Shown here piece by piece: positions 45,102 through 53,497 of a stretch of DNA of 64,000 nt. Every line of letters starts with the position of its first letter. Within the stretch, counting starts at the first letter, position 1. This DNA comes from an uncultured Cohaesibacter sp. Its GTDB lineage: Bacteria > Pseudomonadota > Alphaproteobacteria > Rhizobiales > Cohaesibacteraceae. Location of the stretch: assembly GCF_963662805.1 (NCBI RefSeq), contig NZ_OY759868.1, positions 124,001-188,000 on the forward strand, read 5' to 3'. The notes below the pieces were generated by a model. The model was not told where the DNA came from and made no database searches. It saw only the letters and a program-made list of their open reading frames with translations. Position numbers and translations under genes: made by a program.

Positions 45102-46046
45102 TCAGGTAAACTCACCGCAGATGCATTGCTTCAACAAAGCATCGCGATCATCCGAGCTTTCCATGCTAAGCGCGAGGGCAAGCTTCGCATAGGCAGCTTC
45201 CACAGTCATGTCCCGTCCGTCGATCACCCCATGTTCCAAGAGCAACTGATCCGACGCATAGCGACCAAGAGCAATCCCGCCCTCAGCGCACTGGCTGACC
45301 GCAACGACGGGCATTCCTCGTTCCTGCGCCTTGGCAAGAGCAGCCCGCAGTGAAGGTGTGTCGGGAGCCGTCCCCGATCCATAGCACCGCAGAACAAGAC
45401 CGTCGCACATGCCCATGGCATAGGCAAAGAGATCCATCGAAACACCGGGCGCGAAAGGAAGGATCGCCAGAGCCGGTGTCTTGTAGACGTGGCGCACAAG
45501 CTGAGGCCCGCGACGATGCGGCGGCATACCTGACGGATTGGCCGAGAAGGCCTCCATGGAGCTTGAATGGGTCTTCCATACCCGCGTCCCCGACAGCAAC
45601 CTTCCGGCAAACTGGACCCAGACACCATGCGGCAGGCTCCCCACCATGCTGAGCGAATCCTTGAGGTTCCGCCCCCCGTCACTCCCCGCCTCGGTCAGTG
45701 GCAGCATGGAACCGGTCAGGATGATCGGCTTGGCCAATCCTTCAAGGGCAAAACAGAGCGCCGCAGCTGAATAGGCAAGGGTATCCGTTCCATGGGTGAC
45801 GATGAAGGCATCATAGTCGGCATGGTGGTCAAGGATCACTCCGGTCATCCGGTTCCAGTCGACCGGCGAGCAATAGGCACTGTCGATGAGCGGATCAAGA
45901 GCGAAGATATCGACCTCCGACTGGATCTGACCACTGGAGCGCAACCGCTCCAATTCCGCCTCCAGCACACCTTTTCTGGGCGCAAACCCGTCAGGCGTCC
46001 GCGCCATACTGATCGTCCCACCGGCATGAATGATCAAGATTTTCAT
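45102..46046 (-). CDS. L-asparaginase (type I-like)
   Basis: The 314-residue enzyme hydrolyses L-asparagine to aspartate and ammonia. It has the first catalytic threonine in HAGGTISMART (residue about 11) and the second in FIVTHGTDTLAYSAAALCF with the TDT/Lys triad. PIILTGSMLPLTEAGSDGGRNLKDSL and the C-terminal VVAVSQCAEGGIALGRY also match. There is no signal peptide, so it is cytoplasmic. It is a single gene; no ansA-linked regulator is nearby. Related amidohydrolase activities cannot be excluded. Confidence 0.9.
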   Translation of the reverse strand: MKILIIHAGGTISMARTPDGFAPRKGVLEAELERLRSSGQIQSEVDIFALDPLIDSAYCSPVDWNRMTGVILDHHADYDAFIVTHGTDTLAYSAAALCFALEGLAKPIILTGSMLPLTEAGSDGGRNLKDSLSMVGSLPHGVWVQFAGRLLSGTRVWKTHSSSMEAFSANPSGMPPHRRGPQLVRHVYKTPALAILPFAPGVSMDLFAYAMGMCDGLVLRCYGSGTAPDTPSLRAALAKAQERGMPVVAVSQCAEGGIALGRYASDQLLLEHGVIDGRDMTVEAAYAKLALALSMESSDDRDALLKQCICGEFT

Positions 46047-46155
46047 TCGAACAGCATTTCCCTCTTGAGCAACATGAAGATGAATCGGATCACCAGGTTA
46101 CGAGAGTTCGACCAACGCAAATGACAGGCCACAGCATGGCCGTCTTCCCCCACCC

Positions 46156-46345
46156 TCAATATTGGGCTTCCGAGCGGGAGCGGTCTCCCGGAGTGGGCAT
46201 GGCAATAGCCGATAGCACGGCTTCAGTATAGGGGTATCTTTGCGCTGCGAACAATCTTGGTCGATCCGCGATCTCCACAATTCGCCCCGGATACATGACC
46301 GCCACATGACCGCAATCCTGTGACTGATACCCCCGACGCCCCGTT
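46156..46345 (-). pseudogene. Remnant of an oligopeptide/dipeptide ABC transporter ATPase
   Basis: Only about the last 60 codons survive. They read GISHRIAVM in one frame, then YPGRIVEIADRPRLFAAQRYPYTEAVLSAIAMPTPGD in another; this is the conserved C-terminal end of DppF/OppF-type proteins. The frame change coincides with an 11-bp tandem duplication (46294-46304 and 46305-46315); removing one copy restores GISHRIAVMYPGRIVE. No Walker or signature motif is left and no other transporter gene is adjacent. It is a genuine relic of a deleted operon. Confidence 0.72.
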
Positions 46346-46378
46346 GGCTGGCAAGTTCGCTGCTTGAAAGGCAAATGT

Positions 46379-46409
46379 GCCAATGGACGCTCATTGAGCG
46401 TCCATTGGC
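46379..46409. repeat. 31-bp perfect palindrome downstream of the TRAP operon
   Basis: The 15-bp arms (46379-46393 and 46395-46409, core CCAATGGACGCTCA) flank a single T. There is no T-run. It lies 54 bp past the dctM stop. It may stabilise or end the transcript, or be a protein-binding or recombination site. Confidence 0.65.
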
Positions 46410-46462
46410 GTCTTGTACTGCGGGGAAAATCTGTTTGAGCGGCACTCGTTCCAGCCGATACG

Positions 46463-47755
46463 TTACTGGAACAGCAGCACCAGCCCCGGAAACAGCAGAA
46501 AGAAGATGATGCGCACCACATCCGCGGTGATGAAATATTTCACGCCACGATAGATCTCCTTCAAATCGAGATCCTTCTGCATGCCGTTGAGAACGAAAAT
46601 GTTGATGCCCACCGGGGGTGTGATCATGCCGATCTCGATGATCATCACATTCATGATGCCCCACCAGATCGGATCATAGCCGAGCTGGCCGACCACCAGC
46701 GGGAAGACGAAGGGCATGGTCAGGATCATCGCCGCCATCGCATCGAACACACAGCCAAGCGCCACATAGAGCAGAATGACGATAAGCAGCACGATGGAGG
46801 GAGGCAGGTCGAGGCCACCCACCCAATTAACCGTGGCTTCGGGCAGACCCGACAGGGTAAGGAAGCTCTTGTAGATCTCCGCGCCAATCAGGATCAGATA
46901 GATCATGGCGATGTTGGAAGCAGCGGTTTTCAGTGTTTCGATGAAATTCTCCGCTGTCAGCCGCGACCGCAACAGGCAGGTAACAAACACCAGCGCCACA
47001 CCAACGGCGGCCCCTTCCGTCACGGTGAAGATGCCCGAATAGATCCCCCCGATCATCACGACACCAACCAGAACCGTCAATCGCGCCTGACCGGTGGCTT
47101 TCAGCCGTTCGCCCCAACCGGCGGGTTGAACAAGCTCGGCGTCTTCGTGGTTGCGGGCGATGAAGACCCGCACCGCCAGCGCATAAAGCACGATGGCGAC
47201 GATGGCAGGGATCACGGCTGCTTTGAACAGCTCGATGACGCTTTGCTGAGTGAGGATCGCATAGACCACCATCACCACCGATGGCGGCACGAGAGACCCA
47301 AGGGTCCCGCCCCCGGCAATCGCACCGGAGATCAGTGCATCCGAATAGCCACGGCGACGCATTTCCGGTAAGGCAACCTGCACCATGGTCGCGGTGGTGG
47401 CGACTGACGAGCCGCAGATGGCCCCAAAGGCAGCGCAGGTGCCAATGGTCGTGAGCGCGAGCCCGCCGCGCAGGTGCCCGACCCATGCATGGGACAGGCG
47501 ATAAAGCTCCGACGACAGACCGGCAACAATGGAGAAACCGCCCATCAGGATGAACAGCGGAATGACCAGATATTCCTGTGACGACAGGGACTGAACCGTC
47601 GAGATGCCAAACAGCGAGAAAACGGAGGCATTGGGATCGAGAATGAGGGTGAAGACCGCTCCAACCAACGCCATGGCGGCGGCGATGGGAACACGGGCAA
47701 GGATGAAGCCGAGAAGGGCCAGCAGCCCGAGACTGCCGATTGCGACGTCACTCAT
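46463..47755 (-). CDS. dctM: TRAP transporter large permease (DctM type)
   Basis: The 430-residue protein has about twelve transmembrane helices of the DctM family: IPLFILMGGFSIVAGLSSELY, GGLALTTIGTCAAFGAICGSSVATTATM, GAIAGGGTLGSLVPPSVVMVVYAI and IGMITPPVGINIFVLNG. It is the sodium-driven transport subunit of a TRAP importer. The start ATG at 47755 immediately precedes the dctQ stop region. The operon continues upstream with dctQ, dctP and catabolic genes, so the cargo is most likely the substrate of those enzymes. Confidence 0.93.
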   Translation of the reverse strand: MSDVAIGSLGLLALLGFILARVPIAAAMALVGAVFTLILDPNASVFSLFGISTVQSLSSQEYLVIPLFILMGGFSIVAGLSSELYRLSHAWVGHLRGGLALTTIGTCAAFGAICGSSVATTATMVQVALPEMRRRGYSDALISGAIAGGGTLGSLVPPSVVMVVYAILTQQSVIELFKAAVIPAIVAIVLYALAVRVFIARNHEDAELVQPAGWGERLKATGQARLTVLVGVVMIGGIYSGIFTVTEGAAVGVALVFVTCLLRSRLTAENFIETLKTAASNIAMIYLILIGAEIYKSFLTLSGLPEATVNWVGGLDLPPSIVLLIVILLYVALGCVFDAMAAMILTMPFVFPLVVGQLGYDPIWWGIMNVMIIEIGMITPPVGINIFVLNGMQKDLDLKEIYRGVKYFITADVVRIIFFLLFPGLVLLFQ

Positions 47756-47756
47756 G

Positions 47757-48347
47757 TCATTCCACTCCTGAGGCGAAGCCTTCGCCACCATCTTCGGGCT
47801 CGGGTTCTTCGCTCGCCATTACGCGCCGCAACTGCTTGAAGAGCATACTGATCTGTAGCAGCACAGACATGAAAAGCGACAGGCTGGCAGCCGCCCAGGC
47901 AGGCCAGCGCGGAATTTCGAGAAGCCACGTGGTCTCGCCACTGTCCCAGACGTCGACCGTATAATCGGCAACCCACCAGGCCATCAGCCCCAGCATGGCG
48001 CAAAGGCAGATATCCCCGAGCACACCCATTGCCTCGCGCACGCGCCATGGCGCGGCATTGGCGACAAAATCAACCACGATGGCACCACGGGTCGCGGTCA
48101 TGGCAGGAAAACAGAAGGCAACCGCAATGATGCCGATGGGGGCGTAGAGGTCGGACAGTCCGTCTGCGCCACTCTCCATCAGGAAGTCGTCAAATGCGGT
48201 GCTGAAACTGCGGATGGAAAAGACCACATCGGAGCGGAGACCGATATCGAACAGCGTCAGGGCGGTCAGCGCCAGAAGGGCGCAAAGACCCACAATGGCA
48301 AGGAGGTTGGCCAGAAGATTGGCCAGACTACTGGAAGGTCGGGGCAT
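47757..48347 (-). CDS. dctQ: TRAP transporter small permease (DctQ type)
   Basis: The 196-residue protein has four hydrophobic helices (about 9-33, 68-88, 100-125, 140-165) and the DctQ-like arrangement of TATRGAIVVDFVANAAPWRVREAM. It partners DctM. It is somewhat longer than usual and has an acidic C-terminal tail (ASEEPEPEDGGEGF). A strong intercistronic hairpin separates it from dctP. Confidence 0.87.
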   Translation of the reverse strand: MPRPSSSLANLLANLLAIVGLCALLALTALTLFDIGLRSDVVFSIRSFSTAFDDFLMESGADGLSDLYAPIGIIAVAFCFPAMTATRGAIVVDFVANAAPWRVREAMGVLGDICLCAMLGLMAWWVADYTVDVWDSGETTWLLEIPRWPAWAAASLSLFMSVLLQISMLFKQLRRVMASEEPEPEDGGEGFASGVE

Positions 48348-48391
48348 ATCTGCCTCTCAAGCAGGACAGAAGGGAGCGACAGCGGCGGGAA

Positions 48392-48421
48392 GAGACCGCG
48401 GGGGAGGACCCCCGCGGTCTC
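48392..48421 (-). promoter_or_regulatory. Intercistronic hairpin after dctP
   Basis: A 13-bp perfect GC-rich stem (48392-48404 with 48409-48421) has a 4-nt loop and no T-run. It begins 6 bp past the dctP stop. As with the other two binding-protein genes here, it probably shields the dctP message and lowers expression of the permease genes. Confidence 0.72.
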
Positions 48422-48427
48422 AACGCG

Positions 48428-49426
48428 TTACTTTTTAAGGCTTGCGCGGGCTGCTGCAAGGATGTCCGCATTCCCTTCGGATTTGTCAACCCAGGATTTG
48501 ACAACCTTGTCCAGCACCGACTCGGCTTTCTTAAGATCCTGATCGCTGAGCTCAATGAAGGTATGCTCGCCTTCGCTTTTCAGGCGTTCGGTCACGGACG
48601 CAGTCTGCATGTCCATGTTTTTGCCAAGCTCGGTGGTGTACCAGGTGCCGCGCATTTCATCGATGGCAGCCTTGGCTTTCGGAGACAGGCTGTCATAGCG
48701 GGCCTTGGTCATCGCCCACATCACCGTGAAGGAGCCGAGCGGCAGGTTGGTGACATGATAATGCACCAGATCGCCAATGCCGAAGTTGTAGAGGTTGCCA
48801 ACATCGACCAGAGCGCCGTCAATCAGGCCGCGGCTGATGTTCTCGGCCAACCCGTTAGCCGGAATGTTGGAAACGGGAACCGCACCAAGGCGGGCAACGA
48901 TCTGGGCCTGCGTCTGGCCAGAAACGCGCAATTTCTTGCCGCGAAGGTCAGCAAGGCTGGAGATTTCCTTTGCCGTGTGGATGTAGTAGGGCCCTGCCTG
49001 CAATACGCCGAGCACCACCAGATCTTCGAGCCCCTTGATGTGGCCATTGTTGATCAGGTCGAGCGTGGCCAGCGAGCCGTCGCTGTTGTCTTCGGCGAGA
49101 TTGGGCAGTTCAAAGACATCAAGACCCTGAATCCGGCCCGGCGTGTAGGGAATGGGAATTTCGGCCATGTCGGCGACGCCATCCATGACGGTCTTGAGCT
49201 GTACTTCACCGCCCGACACCAGCGACCCACCGGGGTAGAGTTCGACCTTCAGCTCACCATCGGAAAGCTCTTCGGCACGCTGCATGAAGGCCTTGGCCGA
49301 CACCGCGTTGTTGACGGTGGTTGCCGGAAGGAAGGAAGAGAACTTGAGGGTCTGCGGTTCGGCCTGTGCCATAGAAGTGGCGGACAGGCCAAGGATCGCA
49401 GCAGCGACGAGATGTTTGAGTTTCAT
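48428..49426 (-). CDS. dctP: TRAP transporter solute-binding protein (DctP type)
   Basis: The 332-residue protein has a signal peptide of about 22 residues (MKLKHLVAAAILGLSATSMAQA). It is a DctP-family receptor with TLKFSSFLPATTVNN, ELKVELYPGGSLVSGGEVQLKTVMDGVADMAEIP and GKKLRVSGQTQAQIVARLGAVPV, in which the conserved Arg normally salt-bridges a carboxylate of the ligand. A carboxylated ligand fits thiourocanate-, hydantoin- or ergothioneine-type molecules. It sits 63 bp downstream of the urocanase-like gene. Confidence 0.92.
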   Translation of the reverse strand: MKLKHLVAAAILGLSATSMAQAEPQTLKFSSFLPATTVNNAVSAKAFMQRAEELSDGELKVELYPGGSLVSGGEVQLKTVMDGVADMAEIPIPYTPGRIQGLDVFELPNLAEDNSDGSLATLDLINNGHIKGLEDLVVLGVLQAGPYYIHTAKEISSLADLRGKKLRVSGQTQAQIVARLGAVPVSNIPANGLAENISRGLIDGALVDVGNLYNFGIGDLVHYHVTNLPLGSFTVMWAMTKARYDSLSPKAKAAIDEMRGTWYTTELGKNMDMQTASVTERLKSEGEHTFIELSDQDLKKAESVLDKVVKSWVDKSEGNADILAAARASLKK

Positions 49427-49489
49427 GGAAACCTCTGTTTGGTTAGCCGGGCTTTTTTGGCCCTTGTGCGGTTGTTGTCCGGGTCTTCT

Positions 49490-51150
49490 TCAGACACGGA
49501 TGTGATTGATGTTCTTCTTGTTGATTTCGTCAATTGCGTCGTCATAACCGGCGTCGGCATAGCGGATGACACCGAGCCCGGTGTCGTTGTCGAGCGCCGA
49601 GGACAGGCGCTTGTCAGCCGCCTCGGTGCCGTCGGCAACGATGGTCACCCCGGCCGATGTCATGTAGCCGGCATAGCCGCCACCGCCCGAATGGATCGTC
49701 ACCAGATCAGCCCGCGAGGAGCAAAGCAGCATGGCGTCGAGCAGCGGCCAGTCAGCAATGGCGTCCGAGCCGTCCTTGAGATTCTCGGTCATGATGTTGG
49801 GATGGGCCATGCCAGCGGAATCGAGGTGATCGCGCGAGAAGGCAACGGGCCCCTGCAGCTCACCGGAGGCAACCAGATTGTTGACCGCGAGCGCCAGAGC
49901 GCTGCGCTCTCCATGCCCCAGCCAGGCAATGCGGGCGGGCAATCCCTCGAAGGGAACATTGTCACGTGCCAGCCTGATCCAGTTGGTCACGATCCTGTTG
50001 TCAGGGAACATTTCGAGCACCAGATCGTCGATCCGGCTGATGTCTTCCGGCGCACCAGAGAGAGCCATCCAGCGGAACGGACCGATGGCCCGGCAAAACA
50101 GGGGCCTGAGATAGGCCTCGGTGAAGATGGGAATATCGAAGGCATTCTCCACCCCGCCAAGCTTTGCCTGCGTGCGGATGAGGTTGCCATTGTCGAAGAC
50201 TTCCGCCCCACGGCTCTGGAAGGTCAACATCGCCCTGACGTGATCGGCAATGGAGGCCCGACCCGCCGCAATCAGCGTTTCGGTGTGGTCATCGCGCAAG
50301 CTGCGGATGCGTTCGGCATCATAGCCCTTCGGTACATAGCCATAGACGAGATCATGCGCAGAGGTCTGATCGGTCACGATGTCGGGCGTCACCCCGCGCT
50401 CGGCAATCGCCGGATAAAGCTCGGCAGCATTGCCAACAAGACCAACAGACAGGGCCTTCCCGTCCTTGCAAGCCTCACTGATGCGGGCGAGTGCTGTGTC
50501 GAGATCGGGGGCAATCTCATCAAGATAGCCTATGGCCTTGCGGGTACGGGCACGCTCTGCATCCACCTCGACACAGAGGATGGCAGCCCCGGCCATGCGA
50601 CCGGCCAGTGGCTGGGCGCCGCCCATACCACCAAGCCCGGCGGTGAGCACGAAACGACCTGCCAGCGAGCCGCCAAAGCGCTTTTCGGCGATCCGCATGA
50701 AAATCTCGTAGGTGCCCCTGAATGACCCCTTGCGAACCGGATATACTGCCACGCCCCGGCCGTGAGTCCGCCCCAGCAGGTCAGTCCCTTGCGTTCCAGC
50801 TGATAGAAGTTTTCTGCCTTGGCCCACTGCCCGACAATGTTGCAGTTGGCCATCACGACGATCGGGGCCTCCGCATGGGTCTTCATCAGACCCACCGGCT
50901 TGCCCGACTGGATCACCAGCGTCTGATCCTCGTCCATGCTGGTCAGAGCCGCGCGGATCGCATCATGGGCAGGCCAGTTGCGGGCCGCCTTGCCGAGAGA
51001 AGCATAGATCACCAGATTGTCCGGATCCTCACCGACAGACAGCACATTCTCCATCAGGCGCAACAAGGCTTCCTGCCGCCAGCCCTTGGAGCGAAGCTCC
51101 GGCCCTGACGGAATGGGAAAGCGGGGATGTCGCGGATTGTCTTTAGCCAT
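49490..51150 (-). pseudogene. Urocanate hydratase-like enzyme (possible thiourocanate hydratase), two frame breaks
   Basis: The N-terminal part runs from 51150 to about 50740 (SGPELRSKGWRQEALLRLME, IYASLGKAARNWPAHDAI, SGKPVGLMKTH, WGGLTAGAWQYI). The rest is in another frame from about 50715 (GTYEIFMRIAEKRFGGSL, VLTAGLGGMGGAQPLAGRMAGA, VTDQTSAHD). Removing one base from each of two runs (GG at 50739-50740 and CCCC at 50715-50718, plus strand) restores the expected YIGSQGVIQGTYE. The protein (about 553 residues) is urocanase-like with NAD-site features, but the catalytic signature is HSGGGGYAGYMTSAG instead of HHGGGVGMGFSQHSG. It is therefore a divergent branch. Its neighbours suggest thiourocanate or S-methyl-thiourocanate as substrate. 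Confidence 0.8.
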
Positions 51151-51151
51151 A

Positions 51152-52243
51152 TCAATTCTCCAGCGCGTAGCGTGCCAGTTCGATGCCCAGTGTCTTTTCC
51201 GGATGCGGATAGACAGCCGGGTCTAGCACGCCCGCACCGAGGGGCAACAGGCCCTTTGGTACATGCAAGACATGCACTTTCATTCCGACCTCAAGCTCTC
51301 CCACAGATAGAGGCATGGCATCCTGAGACAGAGTGGAGATGATGTCCGGGAAGGTCGCGAGCCGTTCGCCGCCCGCATTCTCGATTGCCATATATTCGTT
51401 CATGACATGAAGGGTGATGGCCGCATCGCCGCGACCGATGACCAACGTGCCGACGTCAAAGGCTTCCGGGGTGTAGGTGACGGACTTTTCGGTGATTTCG
51501 CCCTCAACGAGGATCGAGCCTTTTGTCTCGGCGAGGATGGCATCGATCATGGCCGTTGGCCCTTTGGGTTCGGCATCAAGGATCGCATAGCCGAGATCAA
51601 GCGCTTTCGAGATGCCGCCAAGCGCCGCATTGCGGGCGACATAGCTCGCCCGAAGCGGGTTGCGTGCCGAGGCGATGAAGCCGCCGGACATGTCAGATGC
51701 GGTCCTCAGGACCGGCGAAACCCGCCCCGTCGCCCCGCGAATGACGAGTTCCATATAGCGGTTCTGTTCGCGATTGCCGCCAACTGCCGTCTGGATGGTC
51801 TCCTCAACAGATCCCGCCATGCCGATGGAGCCCATGTCGCCGGTCGGATGGGCTCGCATATCCCCGACGGCATCCAGCACCTTGCAGCCGAGGATGGCCG
51901 AGGGCAGCCAGCCATTGAGGGTCGAGGACTTGCCGTTTTGACCCACCATCAATGCAGCGATCCGGGAGCCGAGGGCCTCCTCGAGCAATCGCACCGCATT
52001 GACATAGTCAACGCCCTGCATTTCCCAAGGGGTTGTCGAAGCCGGAGCGCCAATAGCGGCAGCCGTCGCAACCCATTCATCATCGGACAATTCGTCGACG
52101 GAGACCAGTTCCGGCACCCCGGCGCTGACCGCGGCAAGGCCCAGCTTGCGGCCATGATCCGTCCAGCCACCGCCCCCAGCCGCATAGACTGAGCCGCCAC
52201 GAACGGCAGGTTCAACATCTTTTTCGGTCAGGATTCGACGCAT
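51152..52243 (-). CDS. DUF917-family protein, S-methyl-thiohydantoin desulfurase-like
   Basis: The 363-residue protein has MRRILTEKDVEPAVRGGSVYAAGGGGWTDHG at the start, EEALGSRIAALMVGQNGKSSTLNGWLPSAILGCKVLDAVGDMRAHPTGDMGSIG in the middle and an all-beta C-terminal part (ILVEGEITEKSVTYTPEAFDVGTLVIGRGDAAITLHVMNEYMAIE). These are DUF917 features. As I recall, the Pfam domains have been renamed after S-methyl-thiohydantoin desulfurase of ergothioneine breakdown. It would turn the thiohydantoin into hydantoin-5-propionate. It starts inside the end of the carbamoylase gene (16-bp overlap) and ends 1 bp before the urocanase-like gene. Confidence 0.8.
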   Translation of the reverse strand: MRRILTEKDVEPAVRGGSVYAAGGGGWTDHGRKLGLAAVSAGVPELVSVDELSDDEWVATAAAIGAPASTTPWEMQGVDYVNAVRLLEEALGSRIAALMVGQNGKSSTLNGWLPSAILGCKVLDAVGDMRAHPTGDMGSIGMAGSVEETIQTAVGGNREQNRYMELVIRGATGRVSPVLRTASDMSGGFIASARNPLRASYVARNAALGGISKALDLGYAILDAEPKGPTAMIDAILAETKGSILVEGEITEKSVTYTPEAFDVGTLVIGRGDAAITLHVMNEYMAIENAGGERLATFPDIISTLSQDAMPLSVGELEVGMKVHVLHVPKGLLPLGAGVLDPAVYPHPEKTLGIELARYALEN

Positions 52244-53497
52244 TCTTCATTCTCCAGATTGCTTGTATCGAGCGCGATGACAGCCTCTGCCATCACTTCG
52301 GCTCCGATCACCAGATCGGAAAGATCAGCCCATTCCTCGGGGCAGTGAGAGCGCCCTTCAAGGCAAGGCACAAAAATCATCGCCGCCGAGCACAGACGGG
52401 CCATGAAGGCGGCGTCGTGGCCCGCGCCCGACACCATCATCCTGTGGCTGACCCCGAGGGTTTCAGCAGCCTTCGAGAGTGTGTCGGCAACCGCCCCGTT
52501 CATGGCAACAGCGGGGATTGTCAGAAAGCACCCGATGCTCGACCGTCACTGGCCCGATGGCGGCGGTCGAGCGCCCGGCGATGAAGGCGATGAACGCCTC
52601 CATGTCAGTCTTCACTTCGGCGCGCGCATCAATCAGCATGCGCACCCTGCCCGGCACCACATTGGCGGCATTGGGTTCGATATCGAATTCCCCGACCGTC
52701 GCAGTGAAATGTCGCCCAGTGGTGCGCGCCATCTTGCGGGCGGTGCGGTTGATGTCATTGACCAGTACCGCCGCCGCCGTCAGGGCATCGGCCCGACGAT
52801 CCATGGGCGTCGTTCCCGCATGGTCGGCTCGACCGGTGACGATGACCTCGATCCGGGTGATGCCGACGATGGCCGTAACCACACCAACATCGATACCTTC
52901 CTGCTCGAGGACTGGCCCCTGCTCGATATGAAGCTCGAGAAAGGCCTTCAGATCCTGCCGCAGCGGGCCATCGAGACGCGCCGCATCCCCACCCACATCG
53001 CCAAGCGCCTGTCTCAGCTCCCGTCCGTCACTCTGACGACCGAGCCAGTCGGCGGGCAAAACCCCTGCCATTGCCCGCGATCCGATGCAGGACAGGCCGA
53101 AGATCGAAACCTCTTCAGCGAGAAAATCGGCAACGGCAAGCGAATGCTTCAAGCGGATGCCGCGCTCTTTGAGACATCGGGCCACTTCAAGCGCCACCAG
53201 CACACCGGCAATGCCGTCAAAGCGCCCCCCGTTCGGCACCGTGTCCGAATGGGATCCGATCATGATGGTCCCGGCATCGGGATCGGAGCCAGCCACAAGG
53301 CCAACCAGATTGCCGCCAGCATCAATGGAGCAGGCAAGGCCGGCTTCTTCAAACCGGTTCCTCAACCAACGCCGTCCTTCATCGAAAAGGGGCGAGAAAG
53401 CACGGCGCGTCCATGGTCTGTCGGGATCGGTGATCCGTGCCATCGCTTCCAGATCATTCTTCAGACGGTCTGCGGAGACGTGAAGGTTGCGGGTCAT
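52228..53497 (-). pseudogene. Zn-dependent amidohydrolase of the hydantoinase/carbamoylase (M20) family, one frame break
   Basis: The N-terminal part (53497 to about 52517) has IMIGSHSDTVPNGGRFDGIAGVLVALEVA (metal His and Asp), ADFLAEEVSIFGLSCIGSRAM (bridging Glu pair), LELHIEQGPVLEQEG and GRADHAGTTPMDRRADAL. The end (AVAMNGAVADTLSKAAETLG and MMVSGAGHDAAFMARLC) is in another frame. One extra C in a run of four (minus strand, GGGG at 52513-52516 on plus) separates them; without it the text reads LSDNPAVAMNG. Full length is about 422 residues. The likely reaction is release of CO2 and ammonia from N-carbamoyl-L-glutamate. It overlaps both neighbours by a few bases. Confidence 0.83.

Noticed and set aside
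45102..46046. Asparaginase as part of the thiohydantoin operon
   Set aside because: It is separated by a transporter relic and a palindrome and has a standard asparaginase active site, so a link is not supported.
48563..50725. 720-codon open frame antisense to dctP and the urocanase-like gene
   Set aside because: It is the mirror of well-conserved genes on the other strand. It crosses from one gene to the next without any recognisable motif.
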